From Helicovermis profundi (GTDB taxonomy: Bacteria; Bacillota; Clostridia; Peptostreptococcales; Acidaminobacteraceae), in contig NZ_AP028654.1 of assembly GCF_033097505.1 (NCBI RefSeq), positions 1,008,001-1,072,000 of the forward strand: DNA of 64,000 nt, read 5' to 3'. Both the position numbers and the translations under genes were made by a program. The notes beneath the pieces were generated by a model. The model was not told the origin of the DNA. It ran no database searches and saw nothing but the letters and a program-made list of their open reading frames with translations. This document shows positions 35,294-43,977 of the stretch, piece by piece. The stretch's first letter is position 1; the number at the start of each line of letters is the position of its first letter.

Positions 35294-36424
35294 TTATTGT
35301 ATCATGACTTTTGAATTATCTTTAAGAAATTCTTTTCCTTTTAGAGCTACTTTATCATTTGTTTTTATATTTCCACTTACTTCTACAAAATTATTATTTA
35401 TAATTCCTGTTTTAATAGTAGTTTTAATGGCAGTATCATTAATAATTTTATAAACATATGAATCATTATTTTCTTTAACAATTGAGTTTAAAGGAACTGT
35501 AAGAACATTTTCCTTAGTAGTAAGCTTAACCTTAAGTTCTCCGTACATTCCAGAATATATAAATTCATCAGGCTTTATTATTGTTACTTCAATTGGGTAA
35601 GAACCTTTAACCGCACTATATGATATAGATGATACAAAGCCTTTGTAATTTCTATCAATAGTATTAATATAAATATCTACTTCTTGATCTACTTTAATTG
35701 AATTAATATATTTTGATGATATTTTTGATTTAATTAGTAAAGATTTATTTGTAATAATAGTAAATCCATTACTTTGAGATGCAAACATGCCTTCTTCAAT
35801 ATTTTTTGTTGTTATTATGCCATCAACTGGACTTTTTACTTTATATAAATCATTTTGATTACTATATGATACCTTTAAACTGTTATATGAACTAAGTGCG
35901 TTTTTATAATTAGCATTTGAATTATCATAGTTTAATGATGCTCTGTCTAATTGATCCTTTGAAGAAGCTCCTAATTCAAAAAGTTTTTTAGTATCGTCAA
36001 AACTCTTTTTTGCTTGAGATAGAGATGTTTTTGCAATATCTAGTTGGTTTTTTAATTTTGATAAATTTGAGTTTTTGTCTGATGAATAAACATCAGATTT
36101 CATAGTAAATAGTAGATCATCTTTTTTTACAGTATCTCCAACTTTGAAATAAATTTTATCGACTTCACCGTTCAATTTTGAATTTACATTATATTTTGTA
36201 GTAGGAGATACTTCGCCAATTGTAAAAATAGTATCATCTATTTTTTCTTTTTTTACCCTAGCTATTGTTATAGGAGTAGCTTTTATAGAGTCCTCGGCAA
36301 AACTCTGTGATGGGTTAATTTTGGATGATCTTTTGTTTTGTAAATTTCCTCCAATTCTTAGTCCAAATAGTACTGCTACAGCTAATATTATTATAAGAGT
36401 TATCATTCTTTTTTTATTCTTCAT
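35294..36424 (-). CDS. RND efflux adaptor (membrane fusion protein)
   Basis: The 376-residue adaptor has an N-terminal membrane anchor (about 8-25), two lipoyl half-motifs around a coiled-coil hairpin (VNSKLNGEVDKIYFKVGDTVKKDDLLF at about 80; then ALSSYNSLKVSY coil; VKSPVDGIITTKNIEEG at about 200), and beta-barrel/MP domains towards the C-terminus (VLTVPLNSIVKENNDSYVYKI). It links the RND pump to the outside or, in a Gram-positive, to the cell wall. It overlaps the pump stop by 11 bases. Confidence 0.92.
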   Translation of the reverse strand: MKNKKRMITLIIILAVAVLFGLRIGGNLQNKRSSKINPSQSFAEDSIKATPITIARVKKEKIDDTIFTIGEVSPTTKYNVNSKLNGEVDKIYFKVGDTVKKDDLLFTMKSDVYSSDKNSNLSKLKNQLDIAKTSLSQAKKSFDDTKKLFELGASSKDQLDRASLNYDNSNANYKNALSSYNSLKVSYSNQNDLYKVKSPVDGIITTKNIEEGMFASQSNGFTIITNKSLLIKSKISSKYINSIKVDQEVDIYINTIDRNYKGFVSSISYSAVKGSYPIEVTIIKPDEFIYSGMYGELKVKLTTKENVLTVPLNSIVKENNDSYVYKIINDTAIKTTIKTGIINNNFVEVSGNIKTNDKVALKGKEFLKDNSKVMIQ

Positions 36425-39400
36425 TTATAGCACCTCTCTTTTTTGAAAATAAATTTGCAATATACTTACTAATATTATCTATCGCATTATATACGATTGG
36501 AATTATTAGAAGTGTTAATAAAGTTGAAGCAACAAGACCAAATATAAGCGCAAAGCCTAATTGACTAAAAGTTTCATTGTAAATTGCGAGGGATAAAACA
36601 CCACCAATAGTTGTTAAAGAAGTTGCAATTACTGGTTGGAATCTTGTTTTAACAGCTTCTGAAATCGCTTCGTATTTTTCTGTTCCATTTTTTCTTAAAT
36701 AATTAATATAATCTATTAAAACAATTGCATCATTTACTGCAATTCCAACTAGTGCGACAACTCCAAACATAGCATAGAAACCTAAATTATTTCCAGTTAA
36801 GATAAGACCCCATACAACTCCAATAAATGCAAATGGTACACTTAATAAAATGACAATTGGCTGAATAAGAGAGTTAAATTGAATTACTAAAATAATATAA
36901 ACCAATAAGAGGGCGATCATAAAATTAATCATCATATTAGTTGTTTGCTCAGCAAAATCTTTACTTTGTCCACTAAGTACTTTATCTATTGTGTCTGGAA
37001 GCTCTATGGATGAAGTTTTTTTACTAAATTCTTTACTTATTTCGTTTGCATTATATCCAAAGGCAACATTAGCTTCAATATACACAACTTTTTTTCCATC
37101 TATTCTTTCTATTTGACCAATACCATCTTGATATTTTATTTTTGCAACTTCATTAAAGTTAACAAGTTCACCATTATTAGATTTAAAAAATATTTTATCA
37201 AAATCTTTTACGCTTTGAATCTTATTGTTATTATAGTAAATTGTAATATCATATTCGTCACCATTTTCTTTATAAATACCAGCTTTAACACCTGATATTT
37301 CGTATCTTATTTCGTTGGCGATAGATAATACATTAAGACCATAAGTAGTTGCTTTATTATTATCGATATCTATATATAGTTTTCTTAATCCATTTTCACT
37401 ACTTATACTTGAATCAACAGTTCCTTTAATGTTTTTTAAAACGTCATAATATTGTTTTGCATAAAGGTTAAGTTCATCTAAATTATCTCCTTCGATTCCA
37501 ATACTTACCTCTTTACCAGAAGAAATTTTATGCATGCTTGTTACAGATTCAATTTCAAACTTAGCACCAGGAATTTTATCAATTTCATTTCTTAGTGAAT
37601 TAATTAAATCATCTTGTTTTAGTTTCCTTTTATCAGAATCTATAAGTTCTATAGTTATTTTAGCTTTATTGTCACCATCACTTCCTATAGTAGTATTGAA
37701 AGACTCAATATCGCTAAATTTATATATACTATTTTCTGCTTTATATACAATATCCCTTGTATCATCAATTAGAGTACCGATTGGTGCAGTTATTAATACG
37801 TTTATAGAAGCAGGAGGCTCATATGGAATAAGTTCAAGCTTTAATAAACCAAGAGGAATTGTCATAATTGAAGCTAAAAAAACAACTATTGTAAGTAGTA
37901 AAATAGTAATCTTTTGAAATCTATTTTTTAATAGTTTTTTTATAAATGCTTTGTATTTTAAAACAAAACTTTTTCCGTTTTCCCTGTTGGATTTATTAGA
38001 CAAATATGTTTTTAGCAAATAAATAAGAGTAAATGTAATTGCTATACTTACTGTTGTTAAACTTATATTCATTTTATTTGCAAAAGCATAAAGTGCTAGA
38101 AGAAAAATAAAAATGCTAGATAGAAAATGTTTTTTTGTGAATTTTGTTTCACGCGTCTTAACTTTAAATTTTGGTAAAAATTTTGCGCATAGTGATGGAG
38201 TAACAACCATAGACATAAGAAGAGATGCAGTTATGATTATTATTACAGTCTTCGGCATTACGGATAAAAATTTCCCCATAATTCCTGTTGTAAATACTAC
38301 TGGTAAAAAAGCTACTATAGTAGTTAAAGTCGCTGAAACAACTGCTGGTCCAACTTGATTTGTTCCAGCTTTTGAAGCAGTAATTTTATCTACGCCTTTT
38401 TCACGAAGCCTATCAACGTTTTCCATTATAACTATGGCATTATCAACTAATAAACCAAGTGCAATTATAAAACCTGTTAATGAAATACTATTAAGTGAAA
38501 GACCTATTTTATCCATAACAGCAATTGAAAGTAATAATGATAATGGAATTACTGTAGAAACGATCAGAGCTTCATTTAATCCTATAAATATAAAAAGTAT
38601 GATTATTACAGTAATAAGCCCGCTTAATGCGTTGTTCGTTACAGTGGAAAGATCATCTTGAACTTGTTTACTGTTGTCAGAAGTAGTTATTAGATTTACA
38701 TCATTTGGTACAAGAGTCCCTTTTGATTCAACTAATAAATTTGATATTTCGTCGCAAGGTTCAACAATATCATAACCATTAGTTCTATATACAGTTAAAT
38801 ATACAGCTGGTGTTGAAGTTTTACTATCACCATTTGCTAAATAATAACTAGAATAGTTATCTGGAGACTTATGACTATCACTTACAGATGCAACATCTTT
38901 TAAAAATACGCTGTTTCCAGTATTAGAAGTGATAAGTATATTTTTTATGTCCTCTATATTTTTAAAACTTTCATCAACCGAAATGTTAACAAGTTCACCG
39001 TCTATTCCTTTTTTCCCAGAAGGTAAATTGATATTAGATCCAGCAAGTGCATTTTTTATAGAGGATATATCCATTCCATATTCACTTAGTTTATTAAAAT
39101 CAACATGGATTTGAATCTCTCTTTCATATCCACCAGTTAATTCAACCTTCCTTATACCATTTATTCTTTCAATTTTAGCTTTAATATCTTCACCGTAAGA
39201 TTTTAAAGCAACAAGGTCATAATCACCAGCAACAGTGATAGCATAAATAGGAATTTCGCCAGTTTCAATAACACCAACATAAGGATCCGTTGTGTTATCG
39301 GGAAGTGAAACGTTATTTAGTTTATTATTAACATCTGTTTGAGCTTTGTCCATATCATAATCGTCGCTAAATTTTATTATAATACTTGAAATTCCGTTGT

Positions 39401-39692
39401 TAGAAGTAGATGATACTGAATCAACGCCATCTAATCCTTGAACTGCATTTTCAATTGGAATGCTAACAAGGGATTCAATATCTGATGACGAAGCACCCGG
39501 ATATGCTGTTTGAACATACAAACGATTTAGAGATATATCGGGAACGGATTCCTTAGGTATATTACTATACGATATTAACCCCATAATGATTATTGAAAAT
39601 ATAATTAAAAAAACAACTTTATATCTATCAATAAATGATGAAGAAATTTTCCCAAAAAAATTTTTTGCTTGTTTTAGTTCAGGTAAATTCAT
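36414..39692 (-). CDS. RND-family multidrug efflux pump, HAE-1 type
   Basis: The 1,092-residue proton-driven pump has twelve spans and two large extracytoplasmic loops. Diagnostic motifs are the N-terminal SFIDRYKVVFLIIFSIIIMG, GLLVDNAIVIMENVDRLREKG (fourth/fifth span), the proton-relay DN, and in the second half FGVVALVGIAVNDAIVLIDYINYLRKNG. It is an extracytoplasmic lipophile/drug pump like Firmicute SwrC, with HME-like metal motifs absent. Gene order (pump, adaptor, kinase, regulator on one transcript) puts its sensor system behind it. The divergent metal ATPase shares the promoter region. Confidence 0.95.
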   Translation of the reverse strand: MNLPELKQAKNFFGKISSSFIDRYKVVFLIIFSIIIMGLISYSNIPKESVPDISLNRLYVQTAYPGASSSDIESLVSIPIENAVQGLDGVDSVSSTSNNGISSIIIKFSDDYDMDKAQTDVNNKLNNVSLPDNTTDPYVGVIETGEIPIYAITVAGDYDLVALKSYGEDIKAKIERINGIRKVELTGGYEREIQIHVDFNKLSEYGMDISSIKNALAGSNINLPSGKKGIDGELVNISVDESFKNIEDIKNILITSNTGNSVFLKDVASVSDSHKSPDNYSSYYLANGDSKTSTPAVYLTVYRTNGYDIVEPCDEISNLLVESKGTLVPNDVNLITTSDNSKQVQDDLSTVTNNALSGLITVIIILFIFIGLNEALIVSTVIPLSLLLSIAVMDKIGLSLNSISLTGFIIALGLLVDNAIVIMENVDRLREKGVDKITASKAGTNQVGPAVVSATLTTIVAFLPVVFTTGIMGKFLSVMPKTVIIIITASLLMSMVVTPSLCAKFLPKFKVKTRETKFTKKHFLSSIFIFLLALYAFANKMNISLTTVSIAITFTLIYLLKTYLSNKSNRENGKSFVLKYKAFIKKLLKNRFQKITILLLTIVVFLASIMTIPLGLLKLELIPYEPPASINVLITAPIGTLIDDTRDIVYKAENSIYKFSDIESFNTTIGSDGDNKAKITIELIDSDKRKLKQDDLINSLRNEIDKIPGAKFEIESVTSMHKISSGKEVSIGIEGDNLDELNLYAKQYYDVLKNIKGTVDSSISSENGLRKLYIDIDNNKATTYGLNVLSIANEIRYEISGVKAGIYKENGDEYDITIYYNNNKIQSVKDFDKIFFKSNNGELVNFNEVAKIKYQDGIGQIERIDGKKVVYIEANVAFGYNANEISKEFSKKTSSIELPDTIDKVLSGQSKDFAEQTTNMMINFMIALLLVYIILVIQFNSLIQPIVILLSVPFAFIGVVWGLILTGNNLGFYAMFGVVALVGIAVNDAIVLIDYINYLRKNGTEKYEAISEAVKTRFQPVIATSLTTIGGVLSLAIYNETFSQLGFALIFGLVASTLLTLLIIPIVYNAIDNISKYIANLFSKKRGAINEE

Positions 39693-39814
39693 ATTTTTTA
39701 TTCCTCCTCTTTCTTTACATATTTCTTAATGTAAGTATATTGTAAAACATAATTTAAAAGTTTCTTCAAAATAAATATTAAGAAAGTCTAAAGTTTGTAT
39801 AAAAAAATAATTTT

Positions 39815-39829
39815 GATAATGATTATTAA
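39815..39829. promoter_or_regulatory. Fur/PerR-like box in the pump-ATPase divergent region
   Basis: TGATAATGATTATTA matches the 7-1-7 Fur inverted repeat TGATAATNATTATCA at 14 of 15. Positioned between the divergent starts at 39692 and 39894. Confidence 0.45.
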
Positions 39830-39870
39830 AATTACATTAGGGTATATAATAAGTATTATTTATTAGTAAA

Positions 39871-39885
39871 TGATAATTATTATAG
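39871..39885. promoter_or_regulatory. Second Fur/PerR-like box overlapping the ATPase leader
   Basis: TGATAATTATTATAG is a second near-symmetric 7-1-7 sequence, 13 of 15 to both the Fur and PerR consensus, ending at the ribosome site AGGAGG. Confidence 0.4.
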
Positions 39886-39893
39886 GAGGTTTT

Positions 39894-42422
39894 ATGTATC
39901 AATGTGTAATGAAATGTGAAGGAGAAAAAAAATATAATAATCCAGGAAAATGTCCAATATGTGGTATGAAGTTAGTAAAACTTGATGAAAACAATAAAAT
40001 GAGTCATGAAGGACATAAGCATAAAATGAATCATGAAGGACATGAGCATAAGATGAATCATGAAGGACATGAGCATAAGATGAATCATGAAGGACATGAG
40101 CATAAGATGAATCATGAAGGACATGATCATAAAATGAATCATGAAGGACATGAGCATCAAATGAGTTACGATAAACATAATCAAAATGGTGTATGCATTT
40201 GTGGTGAAAAGGATTGTGATGGAAGCTGTATAAACAATTGTCAGTGTAGCTATTTTGATGCTGAAATTAATAAATCAGTTTTTATTCCTGAAAAAATAAA
40301 CTCTAATGGGAAAAATTATATATGTCCTATGCAATGTGAAGGGGAGAAAACTTACCCGAATCCTGGAGATTGCCCTATTTGCGGCATGCATATGACCGAA
40401 GTTATTTCATTTGGTGCACAAGAAGAAGGCGATGACGCAGGTGTAATTGCTTATAAACTTATGAAAAGGAAATTTATTACATCTGCAATATTATCACTGC
40501 CAATATTATTCTTTGCAATGGGTGAATTAATACCTGGTCTTGATGTTATTATAGAAAATATGTTTTCGCGTGAAGTGAATTTAATTGTTCAATTTATATT
40601 ATCGATTCCAGTAGTTTTATATAGTTCTAGATTTATTTTTTCAAAGTGCATCAAAAGCATAATTAATAAATCTTTAAATATGTTTACATTAATAGGAATA
40701 GGAACAGGTGTGGCATGGATATTTAGTATTTTTGCGACAATGATGCCAGGTATATTTCCAAAAGAAATACTAGCTTCAAATGGATATCCGCCAGTATATT
40801 TTGAAACCACAGTGATTGTACTGACACTAGTTATTTTAGGTCAAATGTTAGAACTTTTAGCACATACAAAAACAAACTCCGCAATAAAGGAATTACTAAA
40901 TTTAGTTCCTGCGACAGCTATAGTTATAAGAAATGGTGAAGAAATTGAGGTAAACTTAAGTGAAGTTGTAGTTGATGATAATATAAGAGTGAAACCAGGA
41001 AATAAGATACCAGTAGATGGTAAAGTTATAGAAGGAGCAGGTGTCGTTGATGAATCTATGATATCTGGTGAACCAATTCCTGTTGAAAAAAGCATTGGGG
41101 AAAAAGTTATAGGTGGAACTATAAATACGAATGGTAGTTTTATAATGCAGGCACTTAGTGTTGGAGGTGATACGGTTCTTGCTAGAATAATTACTATGGT
41201 AAATGAAGCATCGAGATCAAAAGCACCAATTCAAAAGATAGCAGATAAAGTTTCGGGATATTTTGTGCCAGTTGTTTTATTAATTTCATTTAGTACATTA
41301 TTAGTTTGGGGACTTATTATTGGCAAATGGGATGTTGGAGTAGTAAATGCAATTTCAGTATTAATAATTGCTTGTCCATGTGCACTAGGTTTAGCTACAC
41401 CAGTATCAATAATGGTTGGTACAGGCAAAGGAGCAAAGCATGGTATACTTATAAAAAATGCAAAAGCTATTGAACAAATGAGAAAAGTGAATACTATACT
41501 CGTAGATAAAACTGGTACACTTACCTTAGGAAAACCAATGTTTAAAAGGGTTGAAACTTTTTCTTCATATACAGATTCTGAAATTCTTAGTATTGCAGCA
41601 GCTGTAGATTCAAATAGCGAACATCCGTTAGCTCAAGCAATAGTTAATGAAGCAAAAAATAGAAAAGTTAAAATAGTTAAAACTTTAGATTTTGAATCAA
41701 TTACAGGTAAAGGTGCTGTTGCAAAATTTGATAATGTTTTATATGGAGTAGGAAATAAAAAATTACTTGAATATTTAAATATTAATAGTAATTTTGATAA
41801 GCAGAAAATTGAAAAAATGCAATTAGAAGGTCAGACTGTTATGTATGTTGTTGATGAAAAAGAAGTGCTTGGCATAGTTAGTGTTAGTGATCCTATAAAA
41901 GAATCTACACCAAATGCAGTTAAAATATTGCATGATTTAAATGTTAAAATTATAATGCTAACAGGTGATAATAAAAATACTGCAACTTCTGTAGCCAAAG
42001 AACTCAAAATTGATGATTTTAAAGCTGAATGTTTACCAGAAGACAAATTTGAAAAAGTTAAAGAACTTCAAGGACTGGGTGAATTTGTAGCAATGGCTGG
42101 TGATGGAATTAATGATTCTCCAGCAATTGCTCAAGCAAATGTTGGAATTGCAATGGGAACAGGTACAGACGTTGCAATGGAAAGTTCAGATATTACTCTA
42201 GTTAAGGGTGATCTTATTGGAATAGCAAAATCTAAAATGCTTAGTAATTTAGTAATGAAAAATATAAAAGAAAATTTATTTTTTGCATTTGTTTATAATG
42301 CAATAGGAATTCCAATTGCAGCTTTTGGTTTTTTAAATCCAATATTTGCTGGATTAGCAATGACTTTTAGTTCGGTTTCAGTTCTTTCTAATGCTCTTAG
42401 AATACGAAGAATTAAACTTTAA
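39894..42422 (+). CDS. Copper-type P1B ATPase with His-repeat N-terminus
   Basis: From ATG 39894 (AGGAGG at 39884-39889) the protein is 842 residues. Two copies of the heavy-metal-binding CPICGM motif (PGKCPICGMKLV at about 20, PGDCPICGMHMT at about 163) flank six near-exact 9-residue repeats (NHEGHEHKM, about 37-90) and a Cys-rich stretch (VCICGEKDCDGSCINNCQC). The ATPase core has the ion-site IIACPCALGLATP, the phosphorylation motif DKTGTLTLGKP (Asp about 540), MISGEPIPVEK and GDGINDSPAI. CPC-type pumps of this kind export copper or silver. The unusually long His/Cys metal-binding front could act as store or sensor. Fur-like boxes before it are unexpected for copper. Confidence 0.95.
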   Translation: MYQCVMKCEGEKKYNNPGKCPICGMKLVKLDENNKMSHEGHKHKMNHEGHEHKMNHEGHEHKMNHEGHEHKMNHEGHDHKMNHEGHEHQMSYDKHNQNGVCICGEKDCDGSCINNCQCSYFDAEINKSVFIPEKINSNGKNYICPMQCEGEKTYPNPGDCPICGMHMTEVISFGAQEEGDDAGVIAYKLMKRKFITSAILSLPILFFAMGELIPGLDVIIENMFSREVNLIVQFILSIPVVLYSSRFIFSKCIKSIINKSLNMFTLIGIGTGVAWIFSIFATMMPGIFPKEILASNGYPPVYFETTVIVLTLVILGQMLELLAHTKTNSAIKELLNLVPATAIVIRNGEEIEVNLSEVVVDDNIRVKPGNKIPVDGKVIEGAGVVDESMISGEPIPVEKSIGEKVIGGTINTNGSFIMQALSVGGDTVLARIITMVNEASRSKAPIQKIADKVSGYFVPVVLLISFSTLLVWGLIIGKWDVGVVNAISVLIIACPCALGLATPVSIMVGTGKGAKHGILIKNAKAIEQMRKVNTILVDKTGTLTLGKPMFKRVETFSSYTDSEILSIAAAVDSNSEHPLAQAIVNEAKNRKVKIVKTLDFESITGKGAVAKFDNVLYGVGNKKLLEYLNINSNFDKQKIEKMQLEGQTVMYVVDEKEVLGIVSVSDPIKESTPNAVKILHDLNVKIIMLTGDNKNTATSVAKELKIDDFKAECLPEDKFEKVKELQGLGEFVAMAGDGINDSPAIAQANVGIAMGTGTDVAMESSDITLVKGDLIGIAKSKMLSNLVMKNIKENLFFAFVYNAIGIPIAAFGFLNPIFAGLAMTFSSVSVLSNALRIRRIKL
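40002..40163 (+). repeat. Six in-frame 27-bp tandem repeats
   Basis: The unit encodes S/N-H-E-G-H-x-H-K/Q-M. It repeats six times with few base changes, and copy number probably varies by slippage, altering the number of metal-binding residues. Confidence 0.9.
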
Positions 42423-42466
42423 ACCAATGAATTATTAAATTATAAAAAAATTAATATTTAAAATGC

Positions 42467-42508
42467 TTAAAAAGGTGCTACATTTTCTAATATGTAGCAC
42501 CTTTTTAA
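42467..42508. terminator. Bidirectional terminator between the ATPase and DUF302 genes
   Basis: TTAAAAAGGTGCTACAT and ATGTAGCACCTTTTTAA form a 17-bp stem between convergent genes. Confidence 0.88.
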
Positions 42509-42567
42509 GTGTGAGTTATATTAATTTTTAGAAGTGGATTTCGTAAAATATATTAATATTATCTTAC

Positions 42568-42957
42568 TTAAATTGATAAATTGATAGCATTAATCAACTC
42601 GTCCTCTACTTCTTTAGCTTTTTCAAAAACTACATCAGAATTAGAAATTTCTTTAATAAAAGTCGTTGGCTTTGAAATACCAATAATTACCTCAGATTCA
42701 GTTTCATATAAAACTATCTTACAAGGCAAAAAGTAGCCGATTTTCTGATCGTTTTCTAATATTTTTTGTGCTTTTGGAGGATTACATACTTCTAAAACGT
42801 AGTAGTTGTAATCATAATTAAGTCCTTTTTCTTTTAATTTTTCCTTAAAATTTAATTCGAATAGTACACCAAATCCAATTTTAGTTAATTCTTCTTTTAT
42901 GTCTTTAAGTGTTTCATTGATATCTTTTGTAGATTTTTTTTCATAAAGTAAATTCAT
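42568..42957 (-). CDS. DUF302 family protein
   Basis: The 129-residue protein matches the DUF302 fold: LKDIKEELTKIGFGVLFELNFKEKLKEKG near the N-terminus, YYVLEVCNPPKAQKILENDQKIGYFLPCKIVLYET in the middle, and a terminal VEDELINAINLS. Function of the family is not established; members are often found near copper and other metal genes or in redox operons, as here next to the copper ATPase. It starts after AGGAGGTACA. Confidence 0.88.
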   Translation of the reverse strand: MNLLYEKKSTKDINETLKDIKEELTKIGFGVLFELNFKEKLKEKGLNYDYNYYVLEVCNPPKAQKILENDQKIGYFLPCKIVLYETESEVIIGISKPTTFIKEISNSDVVFEKAKEVEDELINAINLSI

Positions 42958-43060
42958 AATTGTACCTCCTAAAAATAGTTATTGTATTAATTTATATTTA
43001 AACTATACCTCTAAATTGTGTAAAAAATATGACAATTTTAAAATTTAATAGGTCTTTTTT

Positions 43061-43098
43061 ATGTAGCTTATGATACTTAACTGTAGCATAAGCTACAT
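43061..43098. repeat. Inverted repeat after the small Cys-rich gene
   Basis: ATGTAGCTTATG and CATAAGCTACAT are perfect 12-bp arms with a 14-base loop. The adjoining T-run is on the wrong side for a terminator of the minus-strand gene, so I list it as an inverted repeat. Confidence 0.55.
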
Positions 43099-43101
43099 AT
43101 G

Positions 43102-43263
43102 CTAATGGCAACAATTATTATTATCTTTATTTACATTTTTCTTTTTTACTATATTTTGTTTATGATTTGAGCTACTACTACCGCAGCATCCTCTTCCTTT
43201 TTTATTTTTTTTCATAAGAATCATATAAAGTATTAATAATGCGACTACTATTAATGTACTCAT
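43102..43263 (-). CDS. Small Cys-rich single-span membrane peptide, FeoB-associated type
   Basis: A 53-residue ORF begins at ATG 43263 behind a perfect TTAGGAGGTGAT site. It has an N-terminal hydrophobic helix (MSTLIVVALLILYMILM), a basic stop-transfer stretch, then GRGCCGSSSS and a final NNNCCH. This layout matches the FeoB-associated Cys-rich membrane proteins of Firmicutes. FeoB itself is not in the window. Metal binding is inferred from the Cys pairs. Confidence 0.72.
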   Translation of the reverse strand: MSTLIVVALLILYMILMKKNKKGRGCCGSSSSNHKQNIVKKKNVNKDNNNCCH

Positions 43264-43330
43264 ATTTATCACCTCCTAACAGTAAATAAAGCAATTACTG
43301 TGCCAAGTGATATTAGTAGAATTTAATTAT

Positions 43331-43747
43331 TTATTCAATTATTTTTATTTCATAATCAAGTTCAAGTGCTTTTTCAAGTAGGGCACTAACACCACAATAT
43401 CTTTCTTGTGAAAGGGAAACTGCTTTTTCGAGTTTTTTAATTGGTAGATCTTTTCCTTTAAATTGATAAATAAGATGAATTTTCGTGTATGTTTTAGGAT
43501 GTTCTTCAGTCATTTCAGATTCAGTAAGTATTCTAAAATCCTCAACTTCTACTTGCATTTTTTTTAATATTGATGCAACGTCCATTCCAGTACATCCAGT
43601 TAAAGCTGCAATAAGTAAAGGTTTTGGTCTTGGACCATTATCTTCACCTCCAACTGATTCATTTGCATCCATTAAAAATTTGTGGCCGCTAATTTCAGTT
43701 TCAAAAGCCATCTTTCCTTTCCATAAAGTTGTATAAGTCTCTTTCAT
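43331..43747 (-). CDS. OsmC/Ohr-superfamily protein
   Basis: The 138-residue protein has the OsmC two-Cys arrangement: LIAALTGCTGMDVASILKKM (first Cys about 52) and VSLSQERYCGVSALLEKA (second about 118). OsmC-type proteins reduce organic hydroperoxides with these Cys. This one resembles the YhfA-like subgroup with a short N-terminus. Both active positions are Cys codons, although OsmC-like selenoproteins exist. A good GGAGGATA site precedes the ATG. Confidence 0.9.
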   Translation of the reverse strand: MKETYTTLWKGKMAFETEISGHKFLMDANESVGGEDNGPRPKPLLIAALTGCTGMDVASILKKMQVEVEDFRILTESEMTEEHPKTYTKIHLIYQFKGKDLPIKKLEKAVSLSQERYCGVSALLEKALELDYEIKIIE

Positions 43748-43977
43748 ATTATCCTCCGTATTTTATTTAAATATCAATTATATTCTACAATAAAACTAGT
43801 AATATGTTAATTAAGTTATAATATTCACAAGTTTTATTTAAAAATACGTTTTATTGAAGATAAATTTTCTATAATATATGTATAAATGATATAATTATAG
43901 AAAATAAATATTTTGCTTAACTAATATTGGGTAAACACATGATAAGTGATTATTATTATAAAAAAGGTGGATATAAA

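Noticed and set aside
39972-40184. Hydrophobic minus-strand ORF over the His repeats
   Set aside because: It is the complement of the 27-bp repeats; the repetition makes an artificial ORF.
43061-43098. Terminator for the Cys-rich peptide gene
   Set aside because: The T-run lies before, not after, the hairpin in the direction of transcription.
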